A stretch of 26,286 nucleotides of DNA from an uncultured Sphingomonas sp. (GTDB lineage Bacteria > Pseudomonadota > Alphaproteobacteria > Sphingomonadales > Sphingomonadaceae), in NCBI RefSeq assembly GCF_936927845.1, contig NZ_CAKZHV010000062.1, positions 1 through 26,286 of the forward strand. The letters run 5' to 3'. A model generated the notes under the pieces. That model did no database searches. It saw nothing but the letters and a program-made list of their open reading frames with translations, and was not told the origin of the DNA. This document shows, piece by piece, positions 7,368 through 14,624 of the stretch (position 1 is its first letter; each line of letters starts with the position of its first letter). The position numbers were made by a program, and so were the translations under genes.

Positions 7368-7430
7368 TCACCTCCGAAAGGCGAGGCCGCGGCGCAGTCT
7401 AGGGGTCGGCACCACCGCGGCCTCGTTCAT
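7368..7430 (-). CDS. Possible 20-residue upstream reading frame (leader peptide)
   Basis: ATG at 7430 opens a 20-codon frame ending in TGA at 7370-7368, three bases before the hydrolase ATG. An AGG about 11 bases upstream is a weak ribosome site. The frame spans an 11-base perfect inverted repeat (7382-7392 with 7415-7425), and the hydrolase's own GGAGG lies within its last codons. Translation of this frame would open the stem, so it could set hydrolase expression. It may equally be chance. Confidence 0.25.
   Translation of the reverse strand: MNEAAVVPTPRLRRGLAFRR
7382..7425. repeat. 11-base perfect inverted repeat before the RBBP9-like gene
   Basis: CGAGGCCGCGG at 7382-7392 is the exact reverse complement of CCGCGGCCTCG at 7415-7425, with 22 bases between. 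On the hydrolase transcript it makes a very stable stem that ends 17 bases before the start codon and just upstream of the ribosome site. Confidence 0.6.
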
Positions 7431-7532
7431 GAAGCTATTACCTACTAAGCCGATAGACAATCGTGCAGCGCAGCAATTGGCACCGGACGTGGTCGGCTTG
7501 CGGCGAGCCGTTGGCGGCACCAGACATGAAAA

Positions 7533-7555
7533 CGCTGTCAGATTTTGAGACAGCG
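7533..7555. promoter_or_regulatory. Inverted repeat directly before the tlyA ribosome site
   Basis: CGCTGTC (7533-7539) and GACAGCG (7549-7555) are exact reverse complements around AGATTTTGA. The following GGTAAGG (7556-7562) is the likely ribosome site of tlyA. It may be an operator or an RNA stem in the leader. Confidence 0.45.
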
Positions 7556-7569
7556 GGTAAGGCGCCTTG

Positions 7570-8304
7570 ATGGCGAAGCAACGTGCCGATCAGATGCTGG
7601 TGGATCGTGGGCTGGCCGAGTCGCGCGCGCGTGCGCAGGCGCTGATCATGGCAGGGCTGGTGTTCGTCGGTGACCGCAAGGTCGACAAGCCGGGGCAGGC
7701 ACTGGCGGAGGACGCCGTGCTCGACGTGCGCGGGCGCGATCACCCCTGGGTGTCGCGCGGCGGCGTGAAGCTAGCGCATGGGCTCGACCATTTCGGCTGG
7801 GACGTGACCGACGCGATCGCGATCGACGTGGGCTCGTCGACGGGCGGCTTCACTGACGTGCTGCTGACGCGCGGCGCGGCTCGCGTCTACGCGGTCGACA
7901 GCGGCAGCAACCAGCTTGCCTGGAAATTGCGTCAGGACCCGCGCGTCGTCGTTCACGAACAGACCAGCGCGCGCATCCTGACCGCGCAACACGTGCCCGA
8001 ACTTATCGACCTGGTGGTGTGCGACGCCAGCTTCATCGGGCTCGCCAAGGTGCTCGACGTGCCGCTGGGTTTCGTCACGCCGGGCGGGCGCGCGCTCGCG
8101 CTGATCAAACCGCAGTTCGAGGCGGGGCGCGAGGAGGTGGGCAAGGGCGGGGTGGTGCGCGATCCCGTCGTTCATGCGCGTGTCTGCGCGCAGGTGGCGG
8201 ATTGGTTTACCGCGCGCGGCTGGTCGGTTGTCGGCATCACCGAAAGCCCGATCACGGGCCCGAACGGCAACGTCGAGTTCCTGATCGCCGCCACGCTCGA
8301 CTGA
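7570..8304 (+). CDS. tlyA: TlyA-family rRNA 2'-O-methyltransferase (S4 + FtsJ domains)
   Basis: A 244-residue RNA methyltransferase. Residues 1-60 form an S4 RNA-binding domain (R-A-D-Q-M-L-V-D-R-G-L-A-E-S-R-A-R-A). The rest is a FtsJ-like Rossmann domain with the S-adenosylmethionine loop D-V-G-S-S-T-G-G-F-T-D at residues 86-96. Catalytic-type positions are Lys67 in R-G-G-V-K-L, an Asp in V-C-D-A-S-F-I, the Lys of L-I-K-P-Q-F-E-A-G, and the late glutamate in N-V-E-F-L. Mycobacterial TlyA methylates 16S C1409 and 23S C1920; the old haemolysin label is not supported by the sequence. ATG 7570 is preferred over the TTG just before it. Confidence 0.92.
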   Translation: MAKQRADQMLVDRGLAESRARAQALIMAGLVFVGDRKVDKPGQALAEDAVLDVRGRDHPWVSRGGVKLAHGLDHFGWDVTDAIAIDVGSSTGGFTDVLLTRGAARVYAVDSGSNQLAWKLRQDPRVVVHEQTSARILTAQHVPELIDLVVCDASFIGLAKVLDVPLGFVTPGGRALALIKPQFEAGREEVGKGGVVRDPVVHARVCAQVADWFTARGWSVVGITESPITGPNGNVEFLIAATLD

Positions 8305-8400
8305 TCGCCGCCGCGATCGGGCCGAGTCGGAACGTCCCGCAGCGATAGGGTGTTTACGCACGCGCAGCGATCGTGCACCGGCGACGTGACCGTGAAAGGG

Positions 8401-8961
8401 ATGAAATTGGGTTCGATCGCGTCGAGGGGCCAGTTGCGGATGTCGTTCGTGCGCTGGGCCGCGTTCGTCGTCCCGCTGGTGCTGCTGCTCGGGTTCCTGT
8501 CGGGGCGCAGCGTCGCCTCCGGAAGTGAGAACGCCTGGTACGTCGCGCTCGCCAAACCCGGCTTCACGCCGCCCGGCTGGGTGTTCCCGGTCGCGTGGAC
8601 GATCCTGTACGTCCTGATCGGCTTCGCGCTCGCCATCGCTTTGTCGGCGCGTGGCGCCGCGCTGCGGACCGCTGGGGTCGTGCTGTTCGCGGCGCAGTTC
8701 GCGCTCAATCTCGCCTGGACGCCGTTGTTCTTCGGCGCACACAAGGTCGGCGCGGCGTTGTTCGTGATCGTGTTGATCTTCGCCTTGTCGGTGGCAACCG
8801 CGTGGGTGTTCTCGCGCTTTCGGCCCACCGCCGCGGCGTTGATGATCCCTTATATCGCCTGGCTTGCCTTCGCGGGCGTGCTCAATTGGCAGATCGTTCG
8901 CATGAACCCGCATGCCGATACCATTGTGCCGGCGGGCGGAACGTCCCAAATGATCGGCTGA
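8401..8961 (+). CDS. tspO: TspO/MBR-family membrane protein
   Basis: A 186-residue protein with five membrane segments. It has the family's W-Y-x-x-L-x-K-P-x-x-x-P-P-G-W-x-F-x-x-A-W block at about residues 48-70, then A-L-N-L-A-W-T-P-L-F-F and P-Y-I-A-W-L-x-F-A-x-x-L-N. TspO binds porphyrins and cholesterol-like ligands, and in Rhodobacter it modulates tetrapyrrole gene expression under oxygen. ATG 8401 is chosen because relatives begin near S-I-A-S-R-G-Q-L-R-M-S-F and AAAGGG precedes it, though tightly; 8350 is less likely. It stops 22 bases before the UbiK gene and may be co-transcribed with it. Confidence 0.92.
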   Translation: MKLGSIASRGQLRMSFVRWAAFVVPLVLLLGFLSGRSVASGSENAWYVALAKPGFTPPGWVFPVAWTILYVLIGFALAIALSARGAALRTAGVVLFAAQFALNLAWTPLFFGAHKVGAALFVIVLIFALSVATAWVFSRFRPTAAALMIPYIAWLAFAGVLNWQIVRMNPHADTIVPAGGTSQMIG

Positions 8962-8982
8962 ACGACAACGAGAGCGAGCGCG

Positions 8983-9297
8983 ATGCAGACGGAAAACAAG
9001 ATCTTTGGCGACGTGGCCAAGCTGCTGAACGGCGCCGCGGGAACGCTCGCCGGGGTTGGGCGCGAGGCCGAAGCGGGTGCGCGTGATCGGTTGCGCGAAT
9101 GGGTCGGCGGGCTCGATTTCGTCAGCCGCGACGAGTTCGAGGCGGTAAAGGCGATGGCGGCGGCGGCGCGCGACGAGAATGACGTGCTGCGTGCCCGGCT
9201 CGACGCACTCGAGGCCGCCACCAAGGCGCCCGCAGCGCCAGCGACATCGTCCGTGACGACCGACGCGGGTGCGGCGCACCAGCCGCAGGGGCTCTGA
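8983..9297 (+). CDS. ubiK: UbiK-type ubiquinone biosynthesis accessory factor (BMFP/YqiC)
   Basis: A 104-residue protein with the BMFP layout: an amphipathic N-terminal helix (F-G-D-V-A-K-L-L-N-G-A-A-G), a central F-V-S-R-D-E-F-E-A-V-K block, and a heptad-type coiled coil (E-N-D-V-L-R-A-R-L-D-A-L-E) at about residues 65-85, then an alanine/proline/threonine-rich tail. The E. coli homologue assists the Ubi complex at the membrane. The start has GAGAGCGAGCG upstream, a modest site. It sits in a plus-strand run with TspO, YbjN and proC. Confidence 0.88.
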   Translation: MQTENKIFGDVAKLLNGAAGTLAGVGREAEAGARDRLREWVGGLDFVSRDEFEAVKAMAAAARDENDVLRARLDALEAATKAPAAPATSSVTTDAGAAHQPQGL

Positions 9298-9337
9298 CGC
9301 TGCACAAGGCCCTTTCCCGCTGCGCGGGCGATGTGCG

Positions 9338-9856
9338 ATGACGATGGCCATGCTCGACGAAGCCGACATGGAACCCGAACGCGAGGCGCCGCTCGAAATG
9401 CTCGAGTCGTACTTCCTCGCGCACGGCTGGTCGTGCGATCGCCACGACGAGGAGATCACCGCGACAATCAAGGGGAGCTGGACCGAGTACGAACTGCGCG
9501 CGCTGTTCCGCGAAGAGGACGGCGTGCTGCAATTCCTCGCCTTCCCCGACGTCAAGGTGACCGAGGATCGTCGCCCCGCGATCTGGGAAACGCTGGCGCT
9601 GGTCAACGAGCAGCTCTGGCTCGGTCATTTCGAGCTCTGGTCGTCGAGCGGCATCCTGCTCTACCGCAACGCGACGATGGTCGACTCGGTCGACGACGAA
9701 CCCAGCCTGTCGCTCACCGCCGCCGAGCTGATGATCGAGACCGCGATCGACGAGTGCGAGCGTTTCTATCCCGTGTTCCAGTTCGTGCTGTGGGGCGGCA
9801 AGACCCCGGCCGAGGCGATCGCCGCGGCGATGGTCGAGACGCACGGCGAGGCCTGA
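9338..9856 (+). CDS. YbjN-domain protein
   Basis: A 172-residue soluble protein of the YbjN family (PF10722), which has a type III secretion chaperone-like fold but no settled biochemical role. Family features are L-E-M-L-E-S-Y-F-x-x-x-G-W at the start, then E-E-I-T-A-T-I-K-G-S-W-x-x-Y-E-L-R, the centre L-V-N-E-Q-L-W-L-G-H-F-E-L-W, and E-R-F-Y-P-V-F-Q-F-V-L-W-G-G-K near the end. ATG 9338 is the best start: the open frame before it overlaps ubiK and does not look like protein. The gap to proC is ten bases. Confidence 0.88.
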   Translation: MTMAMLDEADMEPEREAPLEMLESYFLAHGWSCDRHDEEITATIKGSWTEYELRALFREEDGVLQFLAFPDVKVTEDRRPAIWETLALVNEQLWLGHFELWSSSGILLYRNATMVDSVDDEPSLSLTAAELMIETAIDECERFYPVFQFVLWGGKTPAEAIAAAMVETHGEA

Positions 9857-9866
9857 GGGGCGGATC

Positions 9867-10667
9867 ATGCGTTTGTGGATGATCGGCTGCGGCAACATGG
9901 CCGGCGCCATGCTGCGCCGCTGGGTCGCGAGCGGCGTGGTGTCGCCAGGCGACGTCCACGTCGTCAACCGGACCGACCGCGAGCTACCCGCGGGCGTCGT
10001 GCAGGAGCGCGACCTTCCAGCCACCGGGGCCCCCGACCTGGTCGTATTGGGCGTCAAGCCGCAGCAGCTCGACGAGGTCGCCGCGCGCCACGCCGCGCGC
10101 GTCGCCGCCGCGCCGGTGATCGTCTCCATGCTCGCCGGGGTCGATGCCGCCGCGCTGCGTAGTCGTTTTCCTGGTCCCGAGCCGATCGTCGTCATGCCCA
10201 ATCTGCCGGTCGAGATCGGCCAGGGTGTGGTCGCGGTTCATGCCTCCCAAGCGAGCGAGGTGGCCCGCTCGCAGGTCGACGCGCTGATGGCGCCGCTCGG
10301 GCTTGTGCGCTGGTTCGACGATGCCGCCTCGTTCGAGGTCGCGGGTGCATTGTCGGGCACCGGTCCCGCATTCCTGTTCCGCTTCATCGATGCGCTCGCC
10401 GCGGCGGGCGTGGCCGGCGGAATGGACCACGGCGACGCTGCGGCGGTTGCGATGACCACGGTCGCGGGCGCCGCGCAGATGGCTGCGGCAAGCAAGCGGA
10501 CGCCGGCGGCGCTCGCCGATGCGGTGGCGAGCCCCGGCGGCATGACGCGGCAGGGATTGAACGTGCTCGACGCCGACGCAGCGCTCAACCAATTGCTGAC
10601 GCGCACGCTGGAAGCGGCGATCCGCCGCGGGCGCGAAATGGCCGAGGAACGACGCCGCCCGGTCTGA
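9867..10667 (+). CDS. proC: Pyrroline-5-carboxylate reductase
   Basis: This NAD(P)H enzyme makes proline from pyrroline-5-carboxylate in the cytoplasm. The 266-residue protein begins with the Rossmann loop I-G-C-G-N-M-A-G-A-M; further blocks are V-x-L-G-V-K-P-Q-Q, V-V-M-P-N-L-P-V-E-I-G-Q-G, and the ProC signature G-x-G-P-A-F with the ending S-P-G-G-M-T-R-Q-G-L. All of the usual core is present. GAGGGGCGG upstream of ATG 9867 is a good ribosome site. It is the last gene of the run from 8401 and converges on the MarR gene with 18 bases between. Confidence 0.96.
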   Translation: MRLWMIGCGNMAGAMLRRWVASGVVSPGDVHVVNRTDRELPAGVVQERDLPATGAPDLVVLGVKPQQLDEVAARHAARVAAAPVIVSMLAGVDAAALRSRFPGPEPIVVMPNLPVEIGQGVVAVHASQASEVARSQVDALMAPLGLVRWFDDAASFEVAGALSGTGPAFLFRFIDALAAAGVAGGMDHGDAAAVAMTTVAGAAQMAAASKRTPAALADAVASPGGMTRQGLNVLDADAALNQLLTRTLEAAIRRGREMAEERRRPV

Positions 10668-10685
10668 ACGGCAGTTAGGCGTCGA

Positions 10686-11189
10686 TCAGCGGCGCAGCGC
10701 CTCGACGCGCGGCATTTCCTCGGGCGGGATCAAGCCCTCGAGCACCGCCCAGAAACCCGTCACCGCATTCATTCCGGCACGCGAATAGGCCGCCGACAGT
10801 CGCTCGCGCAGCGCCTCGAACAATTGTGCTTCAAGCGCGGTGCCCGCTTCGGTCAGGCGCAGCAGCCGCTGCCGCCGATCGCGCTCGCCCGGACGCGTTT
10901 CCACCATGTCGCGCTCGATCAGCTCGTTCAGCACGCGGCCGAGCGACTGTTTGGTGATGTTGAGCAAGGCGAGCAGCTCGCTGACCGGCATGTCGGGTCG
11001 CCGCGCGATGAAATAAAGCGCGCGGTGGTGCGCGCGGCCGAGTCCCTGTTTCGCCAGCCCGCGGTCGATCGCGCGTGTAATGTGGCTGTTTCCGAAGTAG
11101 AGCAGCTCCATGCCCCGACGCAGCTCGGGCTCCCGAAGAAACTGCGGCGACGCGATCTGGGAAGGGGCGGGCTGGGGTGGGGCAGTCAT
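10686..11189 (-). CDS. MarR-family transcriptional regulator
   Basis: A winged-helix regulator of about 167 residues. Visible are an N-terminal helix with E-L-L-Y-F-G-N, the H-H-R-A-L-Y-F-I-A-R block, a recognition region L-N-I-T-K-Q-S-L-G-R-V-L-N-E-L, and the wing with R-P-G-E-R-D-R-R-Q-R-L-L-R-L-T-E-A-G, which is the MarR signature. The start is uncertain: 11189 (M-T-A-P-P), 11207 or 11243; none has a clear ribosome site, and 11189 fits the family best. It is divergent from ilvE across about 70 bases, so it may control itself and ilvE. No effector can be inferred. Confidence 0.88.
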   Translation of the reverse strand: MTAPPQPAPSQIASPQFLREPELRRGMELLYFGNSHITRAIDRGLAKQGLGRAHHRALYFIARRPDMPVSELLALLNITKQSLGRVLNELIERDMVETRPGERDRRQRLLRLTEAGTALEAQLFEALRERLSAAYSRAGMNAVTGFWAVLEGLIPPEEMPRVEALRR

Positions 11190-11262
11190 GTTGACCGGCT
11201 TTGCCATCGCCCATAACCGACCGCAACCCGCTTTGCGGCGCATCAGACCTGGAGGAACCCCC

Positions 11263-12342
11263 GTGTTCGCGCTTGAACGTCATCCCACGCCCGTCTCGAT
11301 CGAGGATCGCACCGCGCGACTGGTGGACCCGGTGTTCGGGCGCGTCTTCACCGATCACATGGCGGTCATGCTCTACAACGAGGAGCAGGGCTGGCACGAC
11401 GGGCGCATCACCGCGCGTGCGCCGCTGACGATGGACCCGGCATCGGCGGTGCTCCACTACGCGCAGGAAATCTTCGAAGGCATGAAGGCGTACCGGCAGG
11501 AGGACGACAGCATCGCGCTGTTCCGCCCGCGCGCCAATGCCGAACGCTTCCGCGCCTCCGCGCGTCGCATGGCGATGCCCGAGCTGCCCGACGAGCTGTT
11601 CCTCGCCTCGATCCACGAACTGGTGAAGACCGATCGCGACTGGATCCCGACCAGCGCCGAAGGCTCGCTCTATCTGCGCCCGTTCATGATCGCGTCGGAA
11701 GTGTTCCTGGGTGTGAAGCCCGCCGCGCAGTACATCTACATGGTGCTGGCCTCGTCGGTCGGCGCTTATTGGAAGGGTGGCGCGCGCGCCGTCTCGCTTT
11801 GGGTCAGCCACGATTACACGCGCGCGGGTGCGGGCGGTACGGGTGCGGCCAAGTGCGGAGGCAATTACGCCACCAGCCTCGTCGCGCAGCAGGAGGCGAT
11901 CCGCCGCGGCTACGATCAGGTCGTGTTCCTCGACGCGGCCGAGCGCCGCTGGATCGAGGAATTGGGCGGCATGAACATCTTCTTCGTGTTCGACGACGGT
12001 TCGATCCAGACCCCGCCGCTGACCGGCACGATCCTGCCCGGCATCACGCGCGACTCGATCCTGAGGCTGGCACGCGACGAAGGGCTGGTGGTGCGCGAGG
12101 AGCCTTATTCGATCGAGCAATGGCGCGATGACGCGGCGAGCGGCCGTTTGGTCGAGAGCTTCGCCTGCGGCACCGCCGCGGTCGTGACGCCGATCGGGCG
12201 CGTCGCGGGGCCGGGCTATGAATTCACCATCGGCAGCGGGTCGACGGGGCAGACGACGCAGCGGATCCTCGACACGCTGAACGCGATCCAGCGCGGCCGC
12301 GCGCCCGATCCGCACGGCTGGCGCGAGCCCGTGCTCGTCTGA
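11263..12342 (+). CDS. ilvE: Branched-chain amino acid aminotransferase
   Basis: A class IV pyridoxal-phosphate aminotransferase that carries out the last step of leucine, isoleucine and valine synthesis. The protein has 359 residues, the long (bacterial/eukaryotic BCAT II) form. Motifs are A-Q-E-I-F-E-G-M-K-A-Y, L-Y-L-R-P-F, the cofactor lysine Lys197 in G-A-A-K-C-G-G-N-Y-A, E-E-L-G-G-M-N-I-F-F and F-A-C-G-T-A-A-V-V-T-P-I-G. The start is GTG 11263 because GGAGG lies seven bases upstream; an open frame before it runs into the MarR gene and is not protein-like. Confidence 0.96.
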   Translation: MFALERHPTPVSIEDRTARLVDPVFGRVFTDHMAVMLYNEEQGWHDGRITARAPLTMDPASAVLHYAQEIFEGMKAYRQEDDSIALFRPRANAERFRASARRMAMPELPDELFLASIHELVKTDRDWIPTSAEGSLYLRPFMIASEVFLGVKPAAQYIYMVLASSVGAYWKGGARAVSLWVSHDYTRAGAGGTGAAKCGGNYATSLVAQQEAIRRGYDQVVFLDAAERRWIEELGGMNIFFVFDDGSIQTPPLTGTILPGITRDSILRLARDEGLVVREEPYSIEQWRDDAASGRLVESFACGTAAVVTPIGRVAGPGYEFTIGSGSTGQTTQRILDTLNAIQRGRAPDPHGWREPVLV

Positions 12343-12416
12343 CGGTGCGCGGCGACGGCGGGAACGCACGCGCGCGTCGGTCATTTCGGCTCTGCCATCT
12401 GCAGAGGACGCTTTCG

Positions 12417-13295
12417 ATGATCCGCCCACTCGCCTCGCTTGCGCTCGGCACTGCCTTTGCCGCGGTCGCGGTATCCGCCGCACCGCGGGTGGCGACGCCC
12501 GCCGCCACGCCGTTCCGCGTCGGCACGGTCGAGGTCGTCTCATTGCGCGACGCGGAAAACGTCGTGGCGAATGACGGTCAGACGTTCGGCATCGGTCATC
12601 CGACTGCGGACGTGGCGGCGGTGCTGCGCGCCCGCGGTGCCCCGGCCGATCCGATCACGCTCGGCGTCGACCAGTTGCTCGTCCGCCTGCCGGGGCGCCT
12701 GGTGCTGATCGACAGCGGTTTCGGTCCCAAGATGAACGGCGTGCTGGTGCGCAGCCTCGCCTCGGCCGGGGTCACGCCCGATCAGATCACCGACGTGCTG
12801 ATCACGCACGGCCATCCCGACCATGTCGGTGGCCTGGTCGACGCGAACGGCAAGCCCGAATTCCCGCGCGCGACCGTCCGGATGTCGGCGCCCGAGTGGC
12901 AGTCGCTCCAGCAAGGCCGAGCCGCCGCGGTCGCGCCGGTCATCAAGGCGCAGGTACAGACGTTCGCGCTGGGGGCGCAGGTGCTGCCCGGCATCACCGC
13001 GGTCGCGCTCCCCGGTCACACGCCGGGCCACAGCGGCTATCGCATCACCTCGGGCAAGCAGAGCCTGCTCGTCATCGGCGACACCGCGCACAGCGCGATC
13101 GTCTCGCTCGCCAAACCCGCGTGGCCGATCCAATATGACGGCGACAAACAGCAGGGCGCGCAGACGCGCGAGCGTGAACTCGCGCAACTGGCGGCGACGC
13201 ACCAGCGCATCTTCGCGGGGCATTTCCCCTATCCCGGCGTAGGATACGTCGTCCGATCGCGCACGGGCTACGCGTTCCAGCCCGAGCAACGGTGA
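12417..13295 (+). CDS. Exported metallo-beta-lactamase-fold hydrolase
   Basis: A 292-residue protein with an N-terminal signal peptide (hydrophobic residues 5-21, then A-A-P). The zinc site is complete: His131, His133, Asp135 and His136 in T-H-G-H-P-D-H-V-G-G, His205 in H-T-P-G-H-S, Asp222 in I-G-D-T-A-H, and His269 in A-G-H-F. The early D-S-G-F-G block is also typical. Related exported proteins include lactonase-like and other esterase-like enzymes; the substrate cannot be told. GAGGACG ten bases before ATG 12417 supports this start. It follows ilvE by 74 bases on the same strand, but no shared function is evident. Confidence 0.85.
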   Translation: MIRPLASLALGTAFAAVAVSAAPRVATPAATPFRVGTVEVVSLRDAENVVANDGQTFGIGHPTADVAAVLRARGAPADPITLGVDQLLVRLPGRLVLIDSGFGPKMNGVLVRSLASAGVTPDQITDVLITHGHPDHVGGLVDANGKPEFPRATVRMSAPEWQSLQQGRAAAVAPVIKAQVQTFALGAQVLPGITAVALPGHTPGHSGYRITSGKQSLLVIGDTAHSAIVSLAKPAWPIQYDGDKQQGAQTRERELAQLAATHQRIFAGHFPYPGVGYVVRSRTGYAFQPEQR

Positions 13296-13335
13296 ATCCG
13301 CCGCCCCTCTTGATGTCGGGAGGGGCGACGATCCG

Positions 13336-14523
13336 TCAGTTCATCAATTCGACCGCCATCGCGACCGCCTCTCCGCCGCCGATGCACAGCGACGCCATGC
13401 CGCGCTTCGCGCCCCGGTTCTCAAGCGCGCCGAGCAGGGTCGCCAGCACCCGCGCACCCGAGGCGCCGATCGGGTGACCCAGCGCGCACGCGCCGCCATT
13501 GACGTTGAGCGTCTCGTGATCGAGCCCGAGGTCGCGCATTGCGATCATCGCGACGCAGGCGAACGCCTCGTTGACTTCGAACAGGTCGACCTCGTCTTTG
13601 GTCCAGCCCGCGCGCTCCAGTGCCTTGCGCATCGCCGCGACCGGCGCGGTGGTGAAGCGGGCAGGGGCGTGCGCGTGCGCGGCATGGCTGACGACGCGCG
13701 CGACCGGCTTGATCCCCAGCTTCTCCGCCACCGATAACCGCGTCATCACCAGCGCTGCGGCGCCGTCGGAGATCGACGACGCGTTCGCAGCAGTAATCGT
13801 CCCGTCTTTCGCGAACGCGGCCTTCAGCGTCGGGATCTTGGCGACATCACCCTTCGCCGGCTGCTCGTCCAGGCTGACAGTGGTGCTGCCCTTGCGCCCG
13901 GCGACCTCTACCGCGACGATCTCGCGGTCGAATGCGCCCGACTTCTGCGCCGCCTGCGCGCGCTCCAGCGACTTGATCGCGTAATCGTCCTGCGCGGCGC
14001 GCGTGAACTGATATTCCTGCGCGGTTTCCTCGGCGAACACGCCCATCGCCTTGCCCGGCTCGTACGCGTCCTCGAGCCCGTCGAGGAACATGTGGTCGAA
14101 CAGGCGATCGTGCCCGATCCGCGCGCCGCCGCGGTGCGCCTTGGACAGATAGGGCGCGTTGGTCATGCTCTCCATGCCGCCCGCGACGAGCAGGTCGATC
14201 GATCCAGCGCCGAGTGCTTCCGCTCCCATGATCGCCGCCTGCAGGCCCGATCCGCACATCTTGTTGAGCGTCGTCGCCTCGACATGCTCGCCCAGCCCCG
14301 CGAAGATCGCGGCCTGCCGCGCGGGAGCCTGGCCGAGACCCGCGGACAGCACGTTGCCCATGTAGATGCGCTCGACCGCGTCCGCGCTCACGCCCGCGCG
14401 CTCGACCGCCGCCTTGACCGCGCTTGCGCCCAGTTGCGGCGCGCTCGCGCCCGCTAGGCTCCCCTGCATCGACCCCATCGGGGTGCGCGCGTAGGAAAGA
14501 ATGACGACGGGATCGCTAGCCAT
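13336..14523 (-). CDS. phaA: Acetyl-CoA acetyltransferase (thiolase)
   Basis: This biosynthetic-type thiolase condenses two acetyl-CoA molecules to acetoacetyl-CoA, reversibly. The 395-residue protein has the nucleophile Cys90 in N-K-M-C-G-S-G-L-Q, His350 in C-A-L-G-H-P-I-G-A-S-G, and the second cysteine Cys380 in L-C-I-G-G-G-E. The N-E-A-F-A block is also present. AGGAG before ATG 14523 fixes the start. It could serve polyhydroxybutyrate synthesis, ketone-body use or amino acid breakdown; no phaB or phaC is adjacent, so the symbol (atoB is equally valid) is by family only. It is divergent from the prepilin peptidase. Confidence 0.95.
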   Translation of the reverse strand: MASDPVVILSYARTPMGSMQGSLAGASAPQLGASAVKAAVERAGVSADAVERIYMGNVLSAGLGQAPARQAAIFAGLGEHVEATTLNKMCGSGLQAAIMGAEALGAGSIDLLVAGGMESMTNAPYLSKAHRGGARIGHDRLFDHMFLDGLEDAYEPGKAMGVFAEETAQEYQFTRAAQDDYAIKSLERAQAAQKSGAFDREIVAVEVAGRKGSTTVSLDEQPAKGDVAKIPTLKAAFAKDGTITAANASSISDGAAALVMTRLSVAEKLGIKPVARVVSHAAHAHAPARFTTAPVAAMRKALERAGWTKDEVDLFEVNEAFACVAMIAMRDLGLDHETLNVNGGACALGHPIGASGARVLATLLGALENRGAKRGMASLCIGGGEAVAMAVELMN

Positions 14524-14624
14524 GACATGCTCCTGGTGGGCGGTCGGCCTGCGTGGAGCCGACGCTGGTTGTTGCACTGCACCTAAGATATGCGGCACCC
14601 GATTGCCAGAGGTGGGAGGCGCGC

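Noticed and set aside
7540..7556. Resemblance of the tlyA upstream sequence to a resistance-gene leader
   Set aside because: The shared stretch is about ten bases with no matching gene next to it, which is within chance.
7771..9606. A 611-codon open frame on the minus strand across tlyA, tspO and ubiK
   Set aside because: It crosses several recognised genes and has no domain or ribosome site; it follows from the high GC content.
10831..12543. A 570-codon minus-strand open frame over ilvE and the MarR gene
   Set aside because: It is the opposite-strand image of ilvE, and its last third repeats the MarR region in the wrong frame.
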